Positions 8,776-16,239 of a stretch of 34,183 nucleotides of DNA are shown piece by piece; the first letter of the stretch is position 1, and each line of letters starts with the position of its first letter. Made by a program: the position numbers and the translations under genes. Origin of the DNA: an uncultured Desulfotomaculum sp. (GTDB taxonomy: Bacteria > Bacillota > Desulfotomaculia > Desulfotomaculales > Desulfotomaculaceae); the NCBI GenBank assembly GCA_946411205.1, contig CAMKDG010000028.1, positions 1-34,183 on the forward strand, read 5' to 3'. Under the pieces are notes generated by a model, which searched no databases, was not told the DNA's origin, and saw nothing but the letters and a program-made list of their open reading frames with translations.

Positions 8776-9960
8776 CTACTTTAGCAGTGCTTGCATAATG
8801 CCATAGTAACAGTCAGTCACCTTGGTAAGCTGATCGATTTCGATATGTTCGTCCACAGTATGCGCTAAGTTTTCTTTGGAAGGACCCAGGCCAAAGGTTT
8901 TGATGCCCGCTTCGCCTGCATAATGGCTGCCGTTAGTGCAGAAGTTATATTGGGTAATAGAAGGATGGTAACCCATCTCCTTCAGTTGGCTAAAGACACT
9001 CTGCACAAAATCTGAATTCTCTTCATACAGCCAGCCGGGGAAGAACCGTTCGCCTTCAATCTCGTTGCCGGTATGACATTTTTCAACACCAACGGCATAG
9101 CTGGCCGTTACCTTCAGTTCCGGGTCCTGAGCCATCAACTGGCTAAGAAGCTGCTGAATAGGAAGCAAAACACTCTCCTTGGTTTCGCCTACCAACAGAC
9201 GGCGGTCATAGGTGGCACGGCAGTATTCCGGAACAACCGAAGCACCGGGGTAAGGACTGCTCTTGATGTCGGTAAGTTCTAAAATACCGTCCCCCAGCAC
9301 GGGATGATGGGGCGGTACCAGAGTGCGGATGGCATCGATCACCTTGGCCATCTTGTACACTGCATTAACGCCCTTTTCGGGGTTGGCACTGTGACAAGGA
9401 ATGCCAAAGGTTTCGATGACGATTTCGGCACGACCACGCTGACCAATCTTGAGATTCAGCTGGCTGGCTTCGCCGATGACGACATAGTCGGGCTGCACTT
9501 GCTTGCTGATTTCACGGGCAGCCACACCTTCAAAGCATTCTTCATGCACCACCCCGGCCACATAGATCTCACCGGCAAAGTCTTTGTTGGTGTCCTGCGC
9601 GAAGTTGGCGGCAGCACAGGTCATGGCGGCAACAGCACCCTTCATGTCGCTGGTACCGCGCCCATAAATCTTGCCATCGTGAATTTCAGCTGCGAAAGGG
9701 GGATGCTGCCATTCGGCCGTATTGGTGGCAGGCACGGTGTCTATGTGTCCGTCAAATAATAGCTTTTTGCCCCGCCGCTTGCCCTTGATACAGCCAATAA
9801 TGTTGCCATAACGATCTACAGTGACTTCGTCAAAGCCCAAGGCCTTCATATTCTCCTGCAGAACCTGAACTACCCCCTGCTCTTCGCCGGAGTAGCTCCG
9901 CTGACGAATAAGCTTTTGGCACAGTTCCACCACAGTAGATTCACGTTCTTTGCTCAACAT
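8776..9960 (-). CDS. ygeY: YgeY-like M20 family metallohydrolase
   Basis: A 394-residue M20 (ArgE/DapE/carboxypeptidase G2) hydrolase. The zinc site is clear: LLFDGHIDTVP (H72, D74), GRGTSDMKG (D105), VVHEECFEG (E140 as general base and E141 as ligand) and a late His in LAHTVDEHIEI. The dimerisation lid is inserted between about residues 195 and 300. Overall motif order and spacing follow YgeY, the hydrolase once tied to selenium metabolism and now to anaerobic purine breakdown. Start: ATG 9960, with GGAGGG upstream; the open frame extends further upstream but would run into ygeX. Likely job: removing an N-carbamoyl or N-acyl group to give diaminopropionate. This is inferred from neighbours. 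Confidence 0.85.
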   Translation of the reverse strand: MLSKERESTVVELCQKLIRQRSYSGEEQGVVQVLQENMKALGFDEVTVDRYGNIIGCIKGKRRGKKLLFDGHIDTVPATNTAEWQHPPFAAEIHDGKIYGRGTSDMKGAVAAMTCAAANFAQDTNKDFAGEIYVAGVVHEECFEGVAAREISKQVQPDYVVIGEASQLNLKIGQRGRAEIVIETFGIPCHSANPEKGVNAVYKMAKVIDAIRTLVPPHHPVLGDGILELTDIKSSPYPGASVVPEYCRATYDRRLLVGETKESVLLPIQQLLSQLMAQDPELKVTASYAVGVEKCHTGNEIEGERFFPGWLYEENSDFVQSVFSQLKEMGYHPSITQYNFCTNGSHYAGEAGIKTFGLGPSKENLAHTVDEHIEIDQLTKVTDCYYGIMQALLK

Positions 9961-9994
9961 AGTTTTTTCCCTCCAGTATTTATATGGATTGGGT

Positions 9995-11197
9995 CTACTT
10001 TTCACTGGGAAATTTGCCGTCCCAGACAACAGCGCGGTAATTTTCGCGGTCGGTATCGCCTTCGGTGCTGAAGAAAAGCACACGGGAGTTTTCGTCCAAC
10101 TTCAGAACCTCTTTGAGATGCTTCAATTCGGGATTGGTCATGATTTCGGCTACATAACCTAAGGTTGCGGCGCCGCTTTCACCCGAGATCACCCGCTCAT
10201 CCTGGGCGGCTGGGTTGCCTAGCATGCGCATACCCTTGGCGGCAACATAGTCGGGGCAGGAAACAAAGTTATCTGTGTAGTTTTTCAAAATCTCCCAGCC
10301 AATGCTGCAGGGTTCGCCACAGGCCAAGCCAGCCATGATGGTATCCATTTGCCCGGTAACAAAGTGCAGTTTGCCATCGTTTGCTTCGGCGGTGCGATAT
10401 AAGCAGTCTGCTTTGTTGGGTTCCACTACGGTCATGATGGGGCGGTCGTCGCCATACAGAGCAGAGAAGAAACCGACGATGGAAGCAGCCAGAGAGCCTA
10501 CACCAGCCTGTACAAAGATGTGTGTGGGCTTTTCAGGAAGTTGCTCATAGGCTTCCAGACCCATGGTGACATAACCCTGCATGATCCAGGCGGGAATGTC
10601 CTCATACCCATCCCAGGCGGTATCCTGAACCATAATCCACCCTTTATCTTCGGCCTGCTTATTTGCCAAACGAACTGCATCATCATAGTTCAGATTAGTG
10701 ATGGAAGCCTCAGCCCCTTCTGCACGGATGTTTTCCAGACGTTCAATGGCACTGCCCTTGGGCATGTAAACCACAGAATGCTGTTTAAGCTGGTTAGCGG
10801 TCCAGGCTACGCCACGTCCGTGGTTACCATCGGTAGCAGTAACAAAGGTCAGATCGCCAAGTTTTTCCCTTATCTCAGCAGAAACCATTCTTTTATAGGG
10901 CAGTTCGGCAATGTCCATCCCCAGTTCTTTGGCTATGTAGTTACCGATGGCAAAGCTGCCACCTAAGACCTTGAAGGCGTTCAGACCAAAGCGGTGAGAT
11001 TCATCCTTTACATAAAGGGTACCAAGTCCTAAAACCTGTGCAGTATTCTTCAACTCAACCAGAGGAGTTTTTTGATAAACCGGAAAGCTGGCATGAAAAC
11101 TCTGCACTTTTTTTGCTTCTGCCAAACTCAAAAATGATAAATCGTCTGTTTGTTGTTCGTCTCGCTTGTACGAAACCAACTTAAATAGCTCTTTCAT
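9995..11197 (-). CDS. ygeX: 2,3-diaminopropionate ammonia-lyase
   Basis: A 400-residue fold-type II PLP enzyme that converts 2,3-diaminopropionate to pyruvate and two ammonia molecules. The PLP lysine is K76 in GLNAFKVLGG, the catalytic aspartate corresponding to E. coli Asp120 is D123 in TATDGNHGRG, and GNHG holds the context of the cofactor phosphate site. VQAGVGSLAASIVG and FFSTEGDTDRENYRAVVWDG also match the family. It is the first gene of the unit, about 40 bases from the predicted sigma-54 start point. The GGAGGG site is 13 bases before ATG 11197, longer than usual. The lyase acts on D- or L-isomers in characterised homologues, and its 2-aminoacrylate intermediate explains the RidA gene in the same unit. 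Confidence 0.93.
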   Translation of the reverse strand: MKELFKLVSYKRDEQQTDDLSFLSLAEAKKVQSFHASFPVYQKTPLVELKNTAQVLGLGTLYVKDESHRFGLNAFKVLGGSFAIGNYIAKELGMDIAELPYKRMVSAEIREKLGDLTFVTATDGNHGRGVAWTANQLKQHSVVYMPKGSAIERLENIRAEGAEASITNLNYDDAVRLANKQAEDKGWIMVQDTAWDGYEDIPAWIMQGYVTMGLEAYEQLPEKPTHIFVQAGVGSLAASIVGFFSALYGDDRPIMTVVEPNKADCLYRTAEANDGKLHFVTGQMDTIMAGLACGEPCSIGWEILKNYTDNFVSCPDYVAAKGMRMLGNPAAQDERVISGESGAATLGYVAEIMTNPELKHLKEVLKLDENSRVLFFSTEGDTDRENYRAVVWDGKFPSEK

Positions 11198-11251
11198 AAG
11201 ATGATTTCATCCCTCCGTTATTCTTCGCTCAACAGCGTTTTTCTATTATTT

Positions 11252-11267
11252 AGCAAATTTTGTACCA
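11252..11267 (-). promoter_or_regulatory. sigma-54 (-24/-12) promoter of the ygeX unit
   Basis: The minus strand reads TGGTACAAAATTTGCT. This gives the invariant GG and GC doublets exactly ten bases apart and matches the TGGYRYR-N4-TTGCW consensus. Transcription would start near 11240, leaving a leader of about 43 bases before ygeX. The presence of a sigma-54 activator gene immediately upstream supports it strongly. No sigma-70-type promoter of comparable quality is seen before ygeX. Confidence 0.9.
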
Positions 11268-11290
11268 ATAATTTGTTTTTGTTGCAAAAT

Positions 11291-11328
11291 AATAAAAAAT
11301 GCGACATATTCTAAAAAATATCGCATTT
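11291..11328 (-). terminator. terminator of the sigma-54 activator gene
   Basis: On the minus strand AAATGCGATATT pairs with AATATGTCGCATTT (two-base bulge), followed at once by six T residues. It sits about 110 bases after the activator stop and just upstream of the sigma-54 promoter. It therefore keeps activator transcription from running into ygeX, making the unit depend on its own promoter. Confidence 0.8.
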
Positions 11329-11389
11329 CCGTTAAAAATCTAACAATAATTTTTTGATGCCTATCGAATATAGTGAATGAAAAAAGAAA

Positions 11390-11434
11390 TCTCAATTCTC
11401 GATTTGAGAAAAATTCTCGAAATAGGAATTGAGA
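11390..11434. promoter_or_regulatory. two tandem activator-binding dyads (candidate UAS)
   Basis: TCTCAA-N8-TTGAGA occurs at 11390-11409 and TCTCGA-N8-TTGAGA at 11415-11434, giving two 20-bp dyads with starts 25 bp apart. A further half-site TTGAGA lies at 11446 across the end of the activator gene. They lie about 120-170 bp upstream of the -24 element, the normal range for bacterial enhancer-binding proteins. The outer pair ATCTCAATTC and GAATTGAGAT is also a perfect 10-bp inverted repeat. Binding by the neighbouring Fis-type HTH protein is inferred. Confidence 0.75.
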
Positions 11435-11440
11435 TAATTA

Positions 11441-13222
11441 TTATTTTGAGAATTCCTCTGTCTTGCGGTACAAGGTAGCCAAGCTGATACCCAAGCTTTT
11501 GGCAGCCCTCTTTTTGCCTTGGGTGTTTTCACCAAACAGTTGCAAAGCCTTTTGAATTTCGCGGCGCTCCACTTCTTTTAGTGGCAGGACGGTTTGCACA
11601 TCGGTTGGTGGCGAAGAACCTTTTACCGAGTTAGCACTCCAATCAGGTTTGTCTGCCGTTCTACGCTGGTGCTCAAAAAAATCTCTTGGCAGGGTATCCA
11701 AATCCAAAATGCCTTCTTTATCGCTCATGTTGACCATAAATTCAATCGTGTTTTCCAATTCCCGTACATTCCCGTACCATGGATATGCCAATAATGCATC
11801 CATTGTTTGAGGTGGAATTCTGCACTGCGATTTACCAAAAAGGGCTGCATACCTCTGTGCAAACAGATTGGCGAGATCCGGAATATCCTTTTGCCGCTGC
11901 CGTAAAGGCAGAATATGTAAAGGAATGACATTCAGGCGGTAATACAGGTCTTCACGGAATTTACCGTCGGCAATCATTGATTTCAGATCTTTATTAGTGG
12001 CGGCAATCACCCGTACATCAACAGGTATGAGTTGGTTTGAGCCGATACGAACGATTTTTCTATCCTGTAGAATACGCAGCAGCTTTGCCTGCAGATACAG
12101 CGGCATGTCCCCAATTTCGTCTAAAAAGATGATGCCCTGGTTGGCCAATTCAAACTTGCCGATTCTTCCGTTGGGATCTGCCCCGGTAAAGGCACCTTTC
12201 ACATACCCAAACAGCTCCGACTCCAATAGGCTTTCTGGGATTGCCGCACAGTTGAGTGCAACAAACTGCTGGTCACGGCGATTGCCGGCCCGCCAAATAG
12301 CGGTGGCTGCCACCTCTTTGCCGGTGCCGCTTTCTCCAGTGATCAATACGGTGGAGGTACTGTTGGCTACCTTTTGAATTTCCGTACGTAAAGCGTCGGT
12401 TTCTTTGCTACTGCCTATTATGTTGCCGGTGGAAATTGCGGCCGTCAAAGCATACATCTTTTGATGCAGATTTTTAGAACGGGTAAATACCAGAACCTCT
12501 GCATAGCTTTCATCTGCCTTAAAGGGATTATAAATTTCACCTAATATAGATGTTTTCTTGTCCGCTACAGAGAGCAGGTACTCACTTTGGCCATTTATTT
12601 TATCCCGGGTGGAGATTAATTTTACTGGGCTTCCTTCTACTATTTCCATCTTCAGTTGCTTGCGGGCTTCATTGTTTGCCAGGGTGATTGTGCGGTCGCT
12701 GCCTAAAATCAAAATGCCCTGCTCCATATGGTCGATGGTACAGGATAATGCTGACAGCATTGACTCTTGTTTCTTTTGGTCAATTCGTTCGGTAGCTTTC
12801 GCTGCAATAAAGTTGGCAATTTGCTCAATGAGGCCAAGGTAGGTTCCCTCGTCCCGCAAAATAGTGTTTCTCTGCCACTCACTGGAACCCACCAAGCCAA
12901 TTATCCCGATGGTTTTTCCTCGGGCAAGAATGGGCATGGCGATTTCAATTTCCTCGGTGCAGTTGTTCTGCTTGGGGCAGTCCTGACAGATAGGATCACA
13001 GCCCGGCGTATAGATAATCTGCAGTTTGCCGGTTTTTAAAACCTGACGGTAAGTGTATCCTTCTGCCGACATGTCCATGTTAACAAAAGGGGCAAAAATT
13101 CCTGTCCCAGCTACGCGGAACAGGTCAGCATCCACTACCTCAACATCAACGTTTGAAATTTTGGCCATGATGGCGGCATATTTTTCTACCGTTTCCTGAA
13201 TCTCTAACAGAATACCAGCCAT
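11441..13222 (-). CDS. sigma-54-dependent transcriptional activator with Cys-rich sensor region
   Basis: A 593-residue enhancer-binding protein. Residues 1-145 form a GAF-like sensor region with the Cys set C75, C79, C82 and C88 (CDPICQDCPKQNNC). Residues from about 155-260 look like a PAS domain. The AAA+ domain has Walker A GESGTGKE (296-303), the sigma-54 contact loop GAFTGA (343-348) and Walker B IIFLDE (364-369). A Fis-type helix-turn-helix closes the protein (KKRAAKSLGISLATLYRK). The start is ATG 13222 after GGAAAGGAGACCT; the longer frame from 13249 overlaps that site. It almost certainly drives the ygeX unit through the dyads and promoter just downstream. The ligand is unknown; the cysteines suggest a metal or redox-sensitive centre. 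Confidence 0.92.
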   Translation of the reverse strand: MAGILLEIQETVEKYAAIMAKISNVDVEVVDADLFRVAGTGIFAPFVNMDMSAEGYTYRQVLKTGKLQIIYTPGCDPICQDCPKQNNCTEEIEIAMPILARGKTIGIIGLVGSSEWQRNTILRDEGTYLGLIEQIANFIAAKATERIDQKKQESMLSALSCTIDHMEQGILILGSDRTITLANNEARKQLKMEIVEGSPVKLISTRDKINGQSEYLLSVADKKTSILGEIYNPFKADESYAEVLVFTRSKNLHQKMYALTAAISTGNIIGSSKETDALRTEIQKVANSTSTVLITGESGTGKEVAATAIWRAGNRRDQQFVALNCAAIPESLLESELFGYVKGAFTGADPNGRIGKFELANQGIIFLDEIGDMPLYLQAKLLRILQDRKIVRIGSNQLIPVDVRVIAATNKDLKSMIADGKFREDLYYRLNVIPLHILPLRQRQKDIPDLANLFAQRYAALFGKSQCRIPPQTMDALLAYPWYGNVRELENTIEFMVNMSDKEGILDLDTLPRDFFEHQRRTADKPDWSANSVKGSSPPTDVQTVLPLKEVERREIQKALQLFGENTQGKKRAAKSLGISLATLYRKTEEFSK

Positions 13223-13350
13223 AGGTCTCCTTTCCGGGTAGTATCGCACTGGCTACCTTTCATGAACAAACTTATGATTTAGTGCATAAAATGCATCATC
13301 TTATTGAAATCGCTGCCAAACAATAGTTTTTATTTTACCATATTTTATAG

Positions 13351-13387
13351 AGAAATTAAAACTCCCACCATAAAATGTGGGAGTTTT
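13351..13387 (-). terminator. terminator after RNase J gene
   Basis: AAAACTCCCAC (13358-13368) pairs perfectly with GTGGGAGTTTT (13377-13387) around an 8-base loop, with TTTT then AATTT following on the minus strand. It starts 7 bases after the rnj stop. It separates the conserved backbone from the activator gene, whose own promoter must lie in 13223-13350. A TGCAT-AAA-ATGCA palindrome at 13283-13295 lies in that gap and may be an operator. Confidence 0.85.
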
Positions 13388-13394
13388 CTCGGTA

Positions 13395-15059
13395 TTATAC
13401 TTCCATGATGATCGGTAAGATCATTGGCCTTCTCCTAGTTTTTTCATAAAGAAACTTTCCTAAATCATCTCTAATTACAGATTTCATAGCTGCCCATTCT
13501 GAAATTCCCCGGACACAGCATTTATCCAAGGCCATCTTAACCTTTGTTTTAGCCTCTTCCATCAACATCTCTGATTCGCGGACATAGACAAAACCTCTAG
13601 AAACGATATCTGGTCCAGACAATACTTGATTGGTTTCTTTGTTCATGGTAACCACCACAATCAAAATACCATCCTGGGATAATTGTTTTCTATCTCGTAA
13701 AACAATGTTCCCCACATCGCCGACACCAAGGCCGTCCACCAGTACTCTGCCGGAGGTTACCCTCCCCAGCGTCCGACCGGTTTTACGATTAAATTCCAGA
13801 ACTTGTCCATTTTCACCGACAAAGATATTTTCTGAGGGAATCCCCAGCTCTTTCGCTAGTTCTGCATGTCTTTTTAACATCCGGTATTCACCGTGTACAG
13901 GAATGAAAAACTTCGGTCGAATCAGGTTCAGCATAAGCTTTAATTCTTCCTGACTGGGGTGACCGGAAACGTGGATGCCAGAAACTGCTTCATAGATAAC
14001 CTTGGCCCCCAGTTTAAACAAATGGTCAATAATCCGGGCTACCAGTTTTTCATTGCCAGGTATTGGCGTGGCAGAAATCATGACGGTATCACCAGGCATG
14101 ATATCCACCTGGCGATGATCGTTCATAGCAATACGGGTTAACGCAGACATGGGCTCTCCTTGGCTGCCTGTGGTCAGTAAAACGACTTTATTCTTGGGCA
14201 GTCGATTCGCTTCATCCAGTTCAATCAAGGTTCCTTCGGGTATATGCAAATAGCCTAGGTCACCCGCTACCTGCACAACATTCGCCATACTCCGACCCAC
14301 CACGGCCACATGTCGTTCGTATTTGTGTGCTACTGTAATAGCTTGCTGCAACCGATGTACATTGGAAGCAAAGGTTGCAATAATAATTCTTTCCTGAGCA
14401 TGTCGGAAGGTATCATCAAAGGTATTCCCTACTACCCGCTCGGACATTGTGTAGCCAGACCGCTCAACATTTGTACTATCCGAGAGCATCACCAATACAC
14501 CCTTTTCTCCCAGAGCAGCAAACCGAGGTAAATCGATTACCTCGCCATCCACAGGAGTTTGGTCAATTTTAAAATCTCCCGTGTGCAGGAGAGTTCCCAC
14601 CGGTGTATGGATAGCAATGGCCATAGAATCAGGAATACTATGGCAAACTCGAATAAATTCTACCTTAAAGGGTCCTATGGGTATAATATCCCGGGGTTTC
14701 ACGGTCGTAAGCTTAACCTGTTCCAGCATATTGTGCTCTTTTAATTTTCCCTGCACCAAACCCAAGGTAAGCTTCGAACCATAGACCGGGACATTAATTT
14801 GCCGTAAAACGTAGGGCAACGCTCCAATATGATCTTCATGACCATGCGTTAGGAGTATACCTAATACCTGCTCCTTATGTTCCAAAAGATACGTTATATC
14901 AGGAATCACAATATCAATTCCTAACATTTCCTCTTCTGGAAACATTAAACCACAATCGATCAAAACAATATTTTCCCCAAATCTCACCACGGTCATGTTT
15001 TTACCGATCTCGCCTAATCCCCCCAGGGGAATTACAGCTAATTTTGGTTCCTTGGCCAA
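13395..15059 (-). CDS. rnj: ribonuclease J
   Basis: A 554-residue metallo-beta-lactamase/beta-CASP ribonuclease with endonuclease and 5'-3' exonuclease activity on mRNA and rRNA precursors. The zinc motif HGHEDH is at residues 72-77 (GILLTHGHEDHIGALP), with HTGDFKID and SDSTNVERSGYT further on, beta-CASP motifs up to SGHPSQEELKLML, and FIPVHGEYRMLKRH. The length matches RNase J. The start is TTG 15059 preceded by AGGAGGT. Its place next to dapA corresponds to Bacillus rnjB. It has its own sigma-A-like promoter (15204-15233) and terminator, so it is expressed independently of the dap genes. Whether a second RNase J exists elsewhere cannot be told. Confidence 0.95.
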   Translation of the reverse strand: MAKEPKLAVIPLGGLGEIGKNMTVVRFGENIVLIDCGLMFPEEEMLGIDIVIPDITYLLEHKEQVLGILLTHGHEDHIGALPYVLRQINVPVYGSKLTLGLVQGKLKEHNMLEQVKLTTVKPRDIIPIGPFKVEFIRVCHSIPDSMAIAIHTPVGTLLHTGDFKIDQTPVDGEVIDLPRFAALGEKGVLVMLSDSTNVERSGYTMSERVVGNTFDDTFRHAQERIIIATFASNVHRLQQAITVAHKYERHVAVVGRSMANVVQVAGDLGYLHIPEGTLIELDEANRLPKNKVVLLTTGSQGEPMSALTRIAMNDHRQVDIMPGDTVMISATPIPGNEKLVARIIDHLFKLGAKVIYEAVSGIHVSGHPSQEELKLMLNLIRPKFFIPVHGEYRMLKRHAELAKELGIPSENIFVGENGQVLEFNRKTGRTLGRVTSGRVLVDGLGVGDVGNIVLRDRKQLSQDGILIVVVTMNKETNQVLSGPDIVSRGFVYVRESEMLMEEAKTKVKMALDKCCVRGISEWAAMKSVIRDDLGKFLYEKTRRRPMILPIIMEV

Positions 15060-15203
15060 AACCGCACCTCCTATTATCTATATAATAAATCGATTCCTAA
15101 TACGTCAGTAGTTACTAAAATTACGGTGAGAAACTAGGAGAAGGCGGGGAAAATATGAAATTGTCCGAAATGTGGAAACCCGTTCCAGTAACCTACGCAA
15201 ACC

Positions 15204-15233
15204 ATTATACTAAAAAAATAGCTCTAACGGCAA
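15204..15233 (-). promoter_or_regulatory. sigma-A-like promoter for rnj
   Basis: On the minus strand TTGCCG (15228-15233) and a perfect TATAAT (15204-15209) are separated by 18 bases. The predicted leader before the TTG start is about 140 bases, long enough for post-transcriptional control. It lies downstream of the dapA terminator, so it is the only evident source of rnj transcripts. Confidence 0.6.
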
Positions 15234-15254
15234 TATAATTGCCCATAAGTGCCA

Positions 15255-15287
15255 AAATAATACAAACAGGGCTATCACCCTGTTTGT
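15255..15287 (-). terminator. terminator after dapA
   Basis: ACAAACAGGG (15262-15271) pairs perfectly with CCCTGTTTGT (15278-15287) around a 6-base loop, followed on the minus strand by ATTATTTT. It lies 22 bases after the dapA stop and ends the asd-dapG-dapA unit. Confidence 0.85.
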
Positions 15288-15308
15288 ATAGATAGTATTC
15301 GATCAAAT

Positions 15309-16199
15309 CTATAAAAGTTCAAGGTTTTGCAACAAACCTTTTACCGAATCAATCTCACTGGTGGTGGCATCCACCAAGGGCAACCGCACACTACCTACCG
15401 CTATGCCCTTTAAGCTCAAGGCTGTCTTAACAGGAACAGGATTGGTGGTAATAAATAATCCTTTAAATAACGGGAACAGTTTCTTATGCAGGTTAGCAGC
15501 CAGAGTGGTATTGCCTGCGGAAAAAGCATCGATCATCTCTTGAATCTGCTTACCAGCTACATGGGCTGCTACGCTAATAATTCCCTTAGCTCCCAGAGAC
15601 AGCATCGGGAGAGTCATGGAATCGTCACCACTGTAAATAGCAAAATCCTCGGGTAATACTTTCTTTAGTTCTGAAACCTGATCAATACTGCCTGCGGCTT
15701 CCTTAATGGCTACAATATTAGGAACATCTTCAGCCAGTCTTTTTACCGTTGCAGGTAAAACATTAATGCCGGTACGACCGGGAATGTTGTAAAGAATCAC
15801 CGGCAAAGTGGTACTTTCTGCAATGGCTTTAAAATGCCGATAAAGCCCTTCTTGGGAAGGTTTGTTATAATAAGGTGCCACCAACATAACCCCATCGCAG
15901 CCTACTTTCTCGGCTTCTTTGGTTAAGGCCATACTACTGGCGGTATCATAACTACCGGTACCAGCCACCACCGCTGCTTTGCCCCCCACTTCTTCCACCA
16001 CAGCCGTGAATAACGCAATCTTTTCATCTTTGGTCAGAGTTGGCGATTCTCCAGTGGTGCCACAAACTACCAGGCCGTCTGAGCCGTTTTCTACCAAATA
16101 TCGAGCTAATTTTTTTGCCTGCGCGTAATTAACAGACAGGTCGGTATTAAACGGGGTAACCATGGCAGTTAGCACACGTCCGAAATCAATCGCTGCCAT
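15309..16199 (-). CDS. dapA: 4-hydroxy-tetrahydrodipicolinate synthase
   Basis: A 296-residue TIM-barrel class I aldolase that condenses pyruvate with aspartate semialdehyde, the first committed step to diaminopimelate and dipicolinate. The Schiff-base lysine is K166 in [10 protein letters not shown], the catalytic tyrosine is Y137 in YNIPGRTG, and the substrate loop is [14 protein letters not shown] 16199 follows AGGATGGTG. It lies 40 bases after dapG and is the last gene of the asd-dapG-dapA run. Its product feeds DapB (lysine, cell wall) and the DpaAB enzyme (spore dipicolinate), both encoded just upstream. Confidence 0.95.
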   Translation of the reverse strand: MAAIDFGRVLTAMVTPFNTDLSVNYAQAKKLARYLVENGSDGLVVCGTTGESPTLTKDEKIALFTAVVEEVGGKAAVVAGTGSYDTASSMALTKEAEKVGCDGVMLVAPYYNKPSQEGLYRHFKAIAESTTLPVILYNIPGRTGINVLPATVKRLAEDVPNIVAIKEAAGSIDQVSELKKVLPEDFAIYSGDDSMTLPMLSLGAKGIISVAAHVAGKQIQEMIDAFSAGNTTLAANLHKKLFPLFKGLFITTNPVPVKTALSLKGIAVGSVRLPLVDATTSEIDSVKGLLQNLELL

Positions 16200-16239
16200 T
16201 GACTTTCACCATCCTTTAAATTTATTCCACCGTGGATAT

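Larger units (their letters stand above)
3698..13350 (-). other. inserted catabolic island (sigma-54 regulator plus six-gene unit)
   Basis: A block of seven genes splits the rnj-tepA junction that is adjacent in Bacillus subtilis. It contains its own activator, a sigma-54 promoter with upstream sites, and a terminator. All seven genes use ATG, while about half of the complete backbone genes on the same strand use TTG or GTG. The coding sequence also looks richer in G and C at third positions than the flanking sporulation genes; I judged this by eye. No integrase, transposase, direct repeat or tRNA marks the ends, so the mode of entry is unknown. Island status is an inference from synteny and start-codon use. 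Confidence 0.65.

Noticed and set aside
11181-11210. A nine-codon open frame (MKSSYERAI) overlapping the ygeX start, directly after GGAGGG
   Set aside because: Its ATG touches the ribosome site with no spacer, so it cannot be initiated normally; the site serves ygeX.
15155-15238. Plus-strand 27-codon frame starting MKLSEMWKPV in the rnj leader region
   Set aside because: Short, weak G-rich site at poor distance, antisense to the rnj promoter, and no recognisable protein features.
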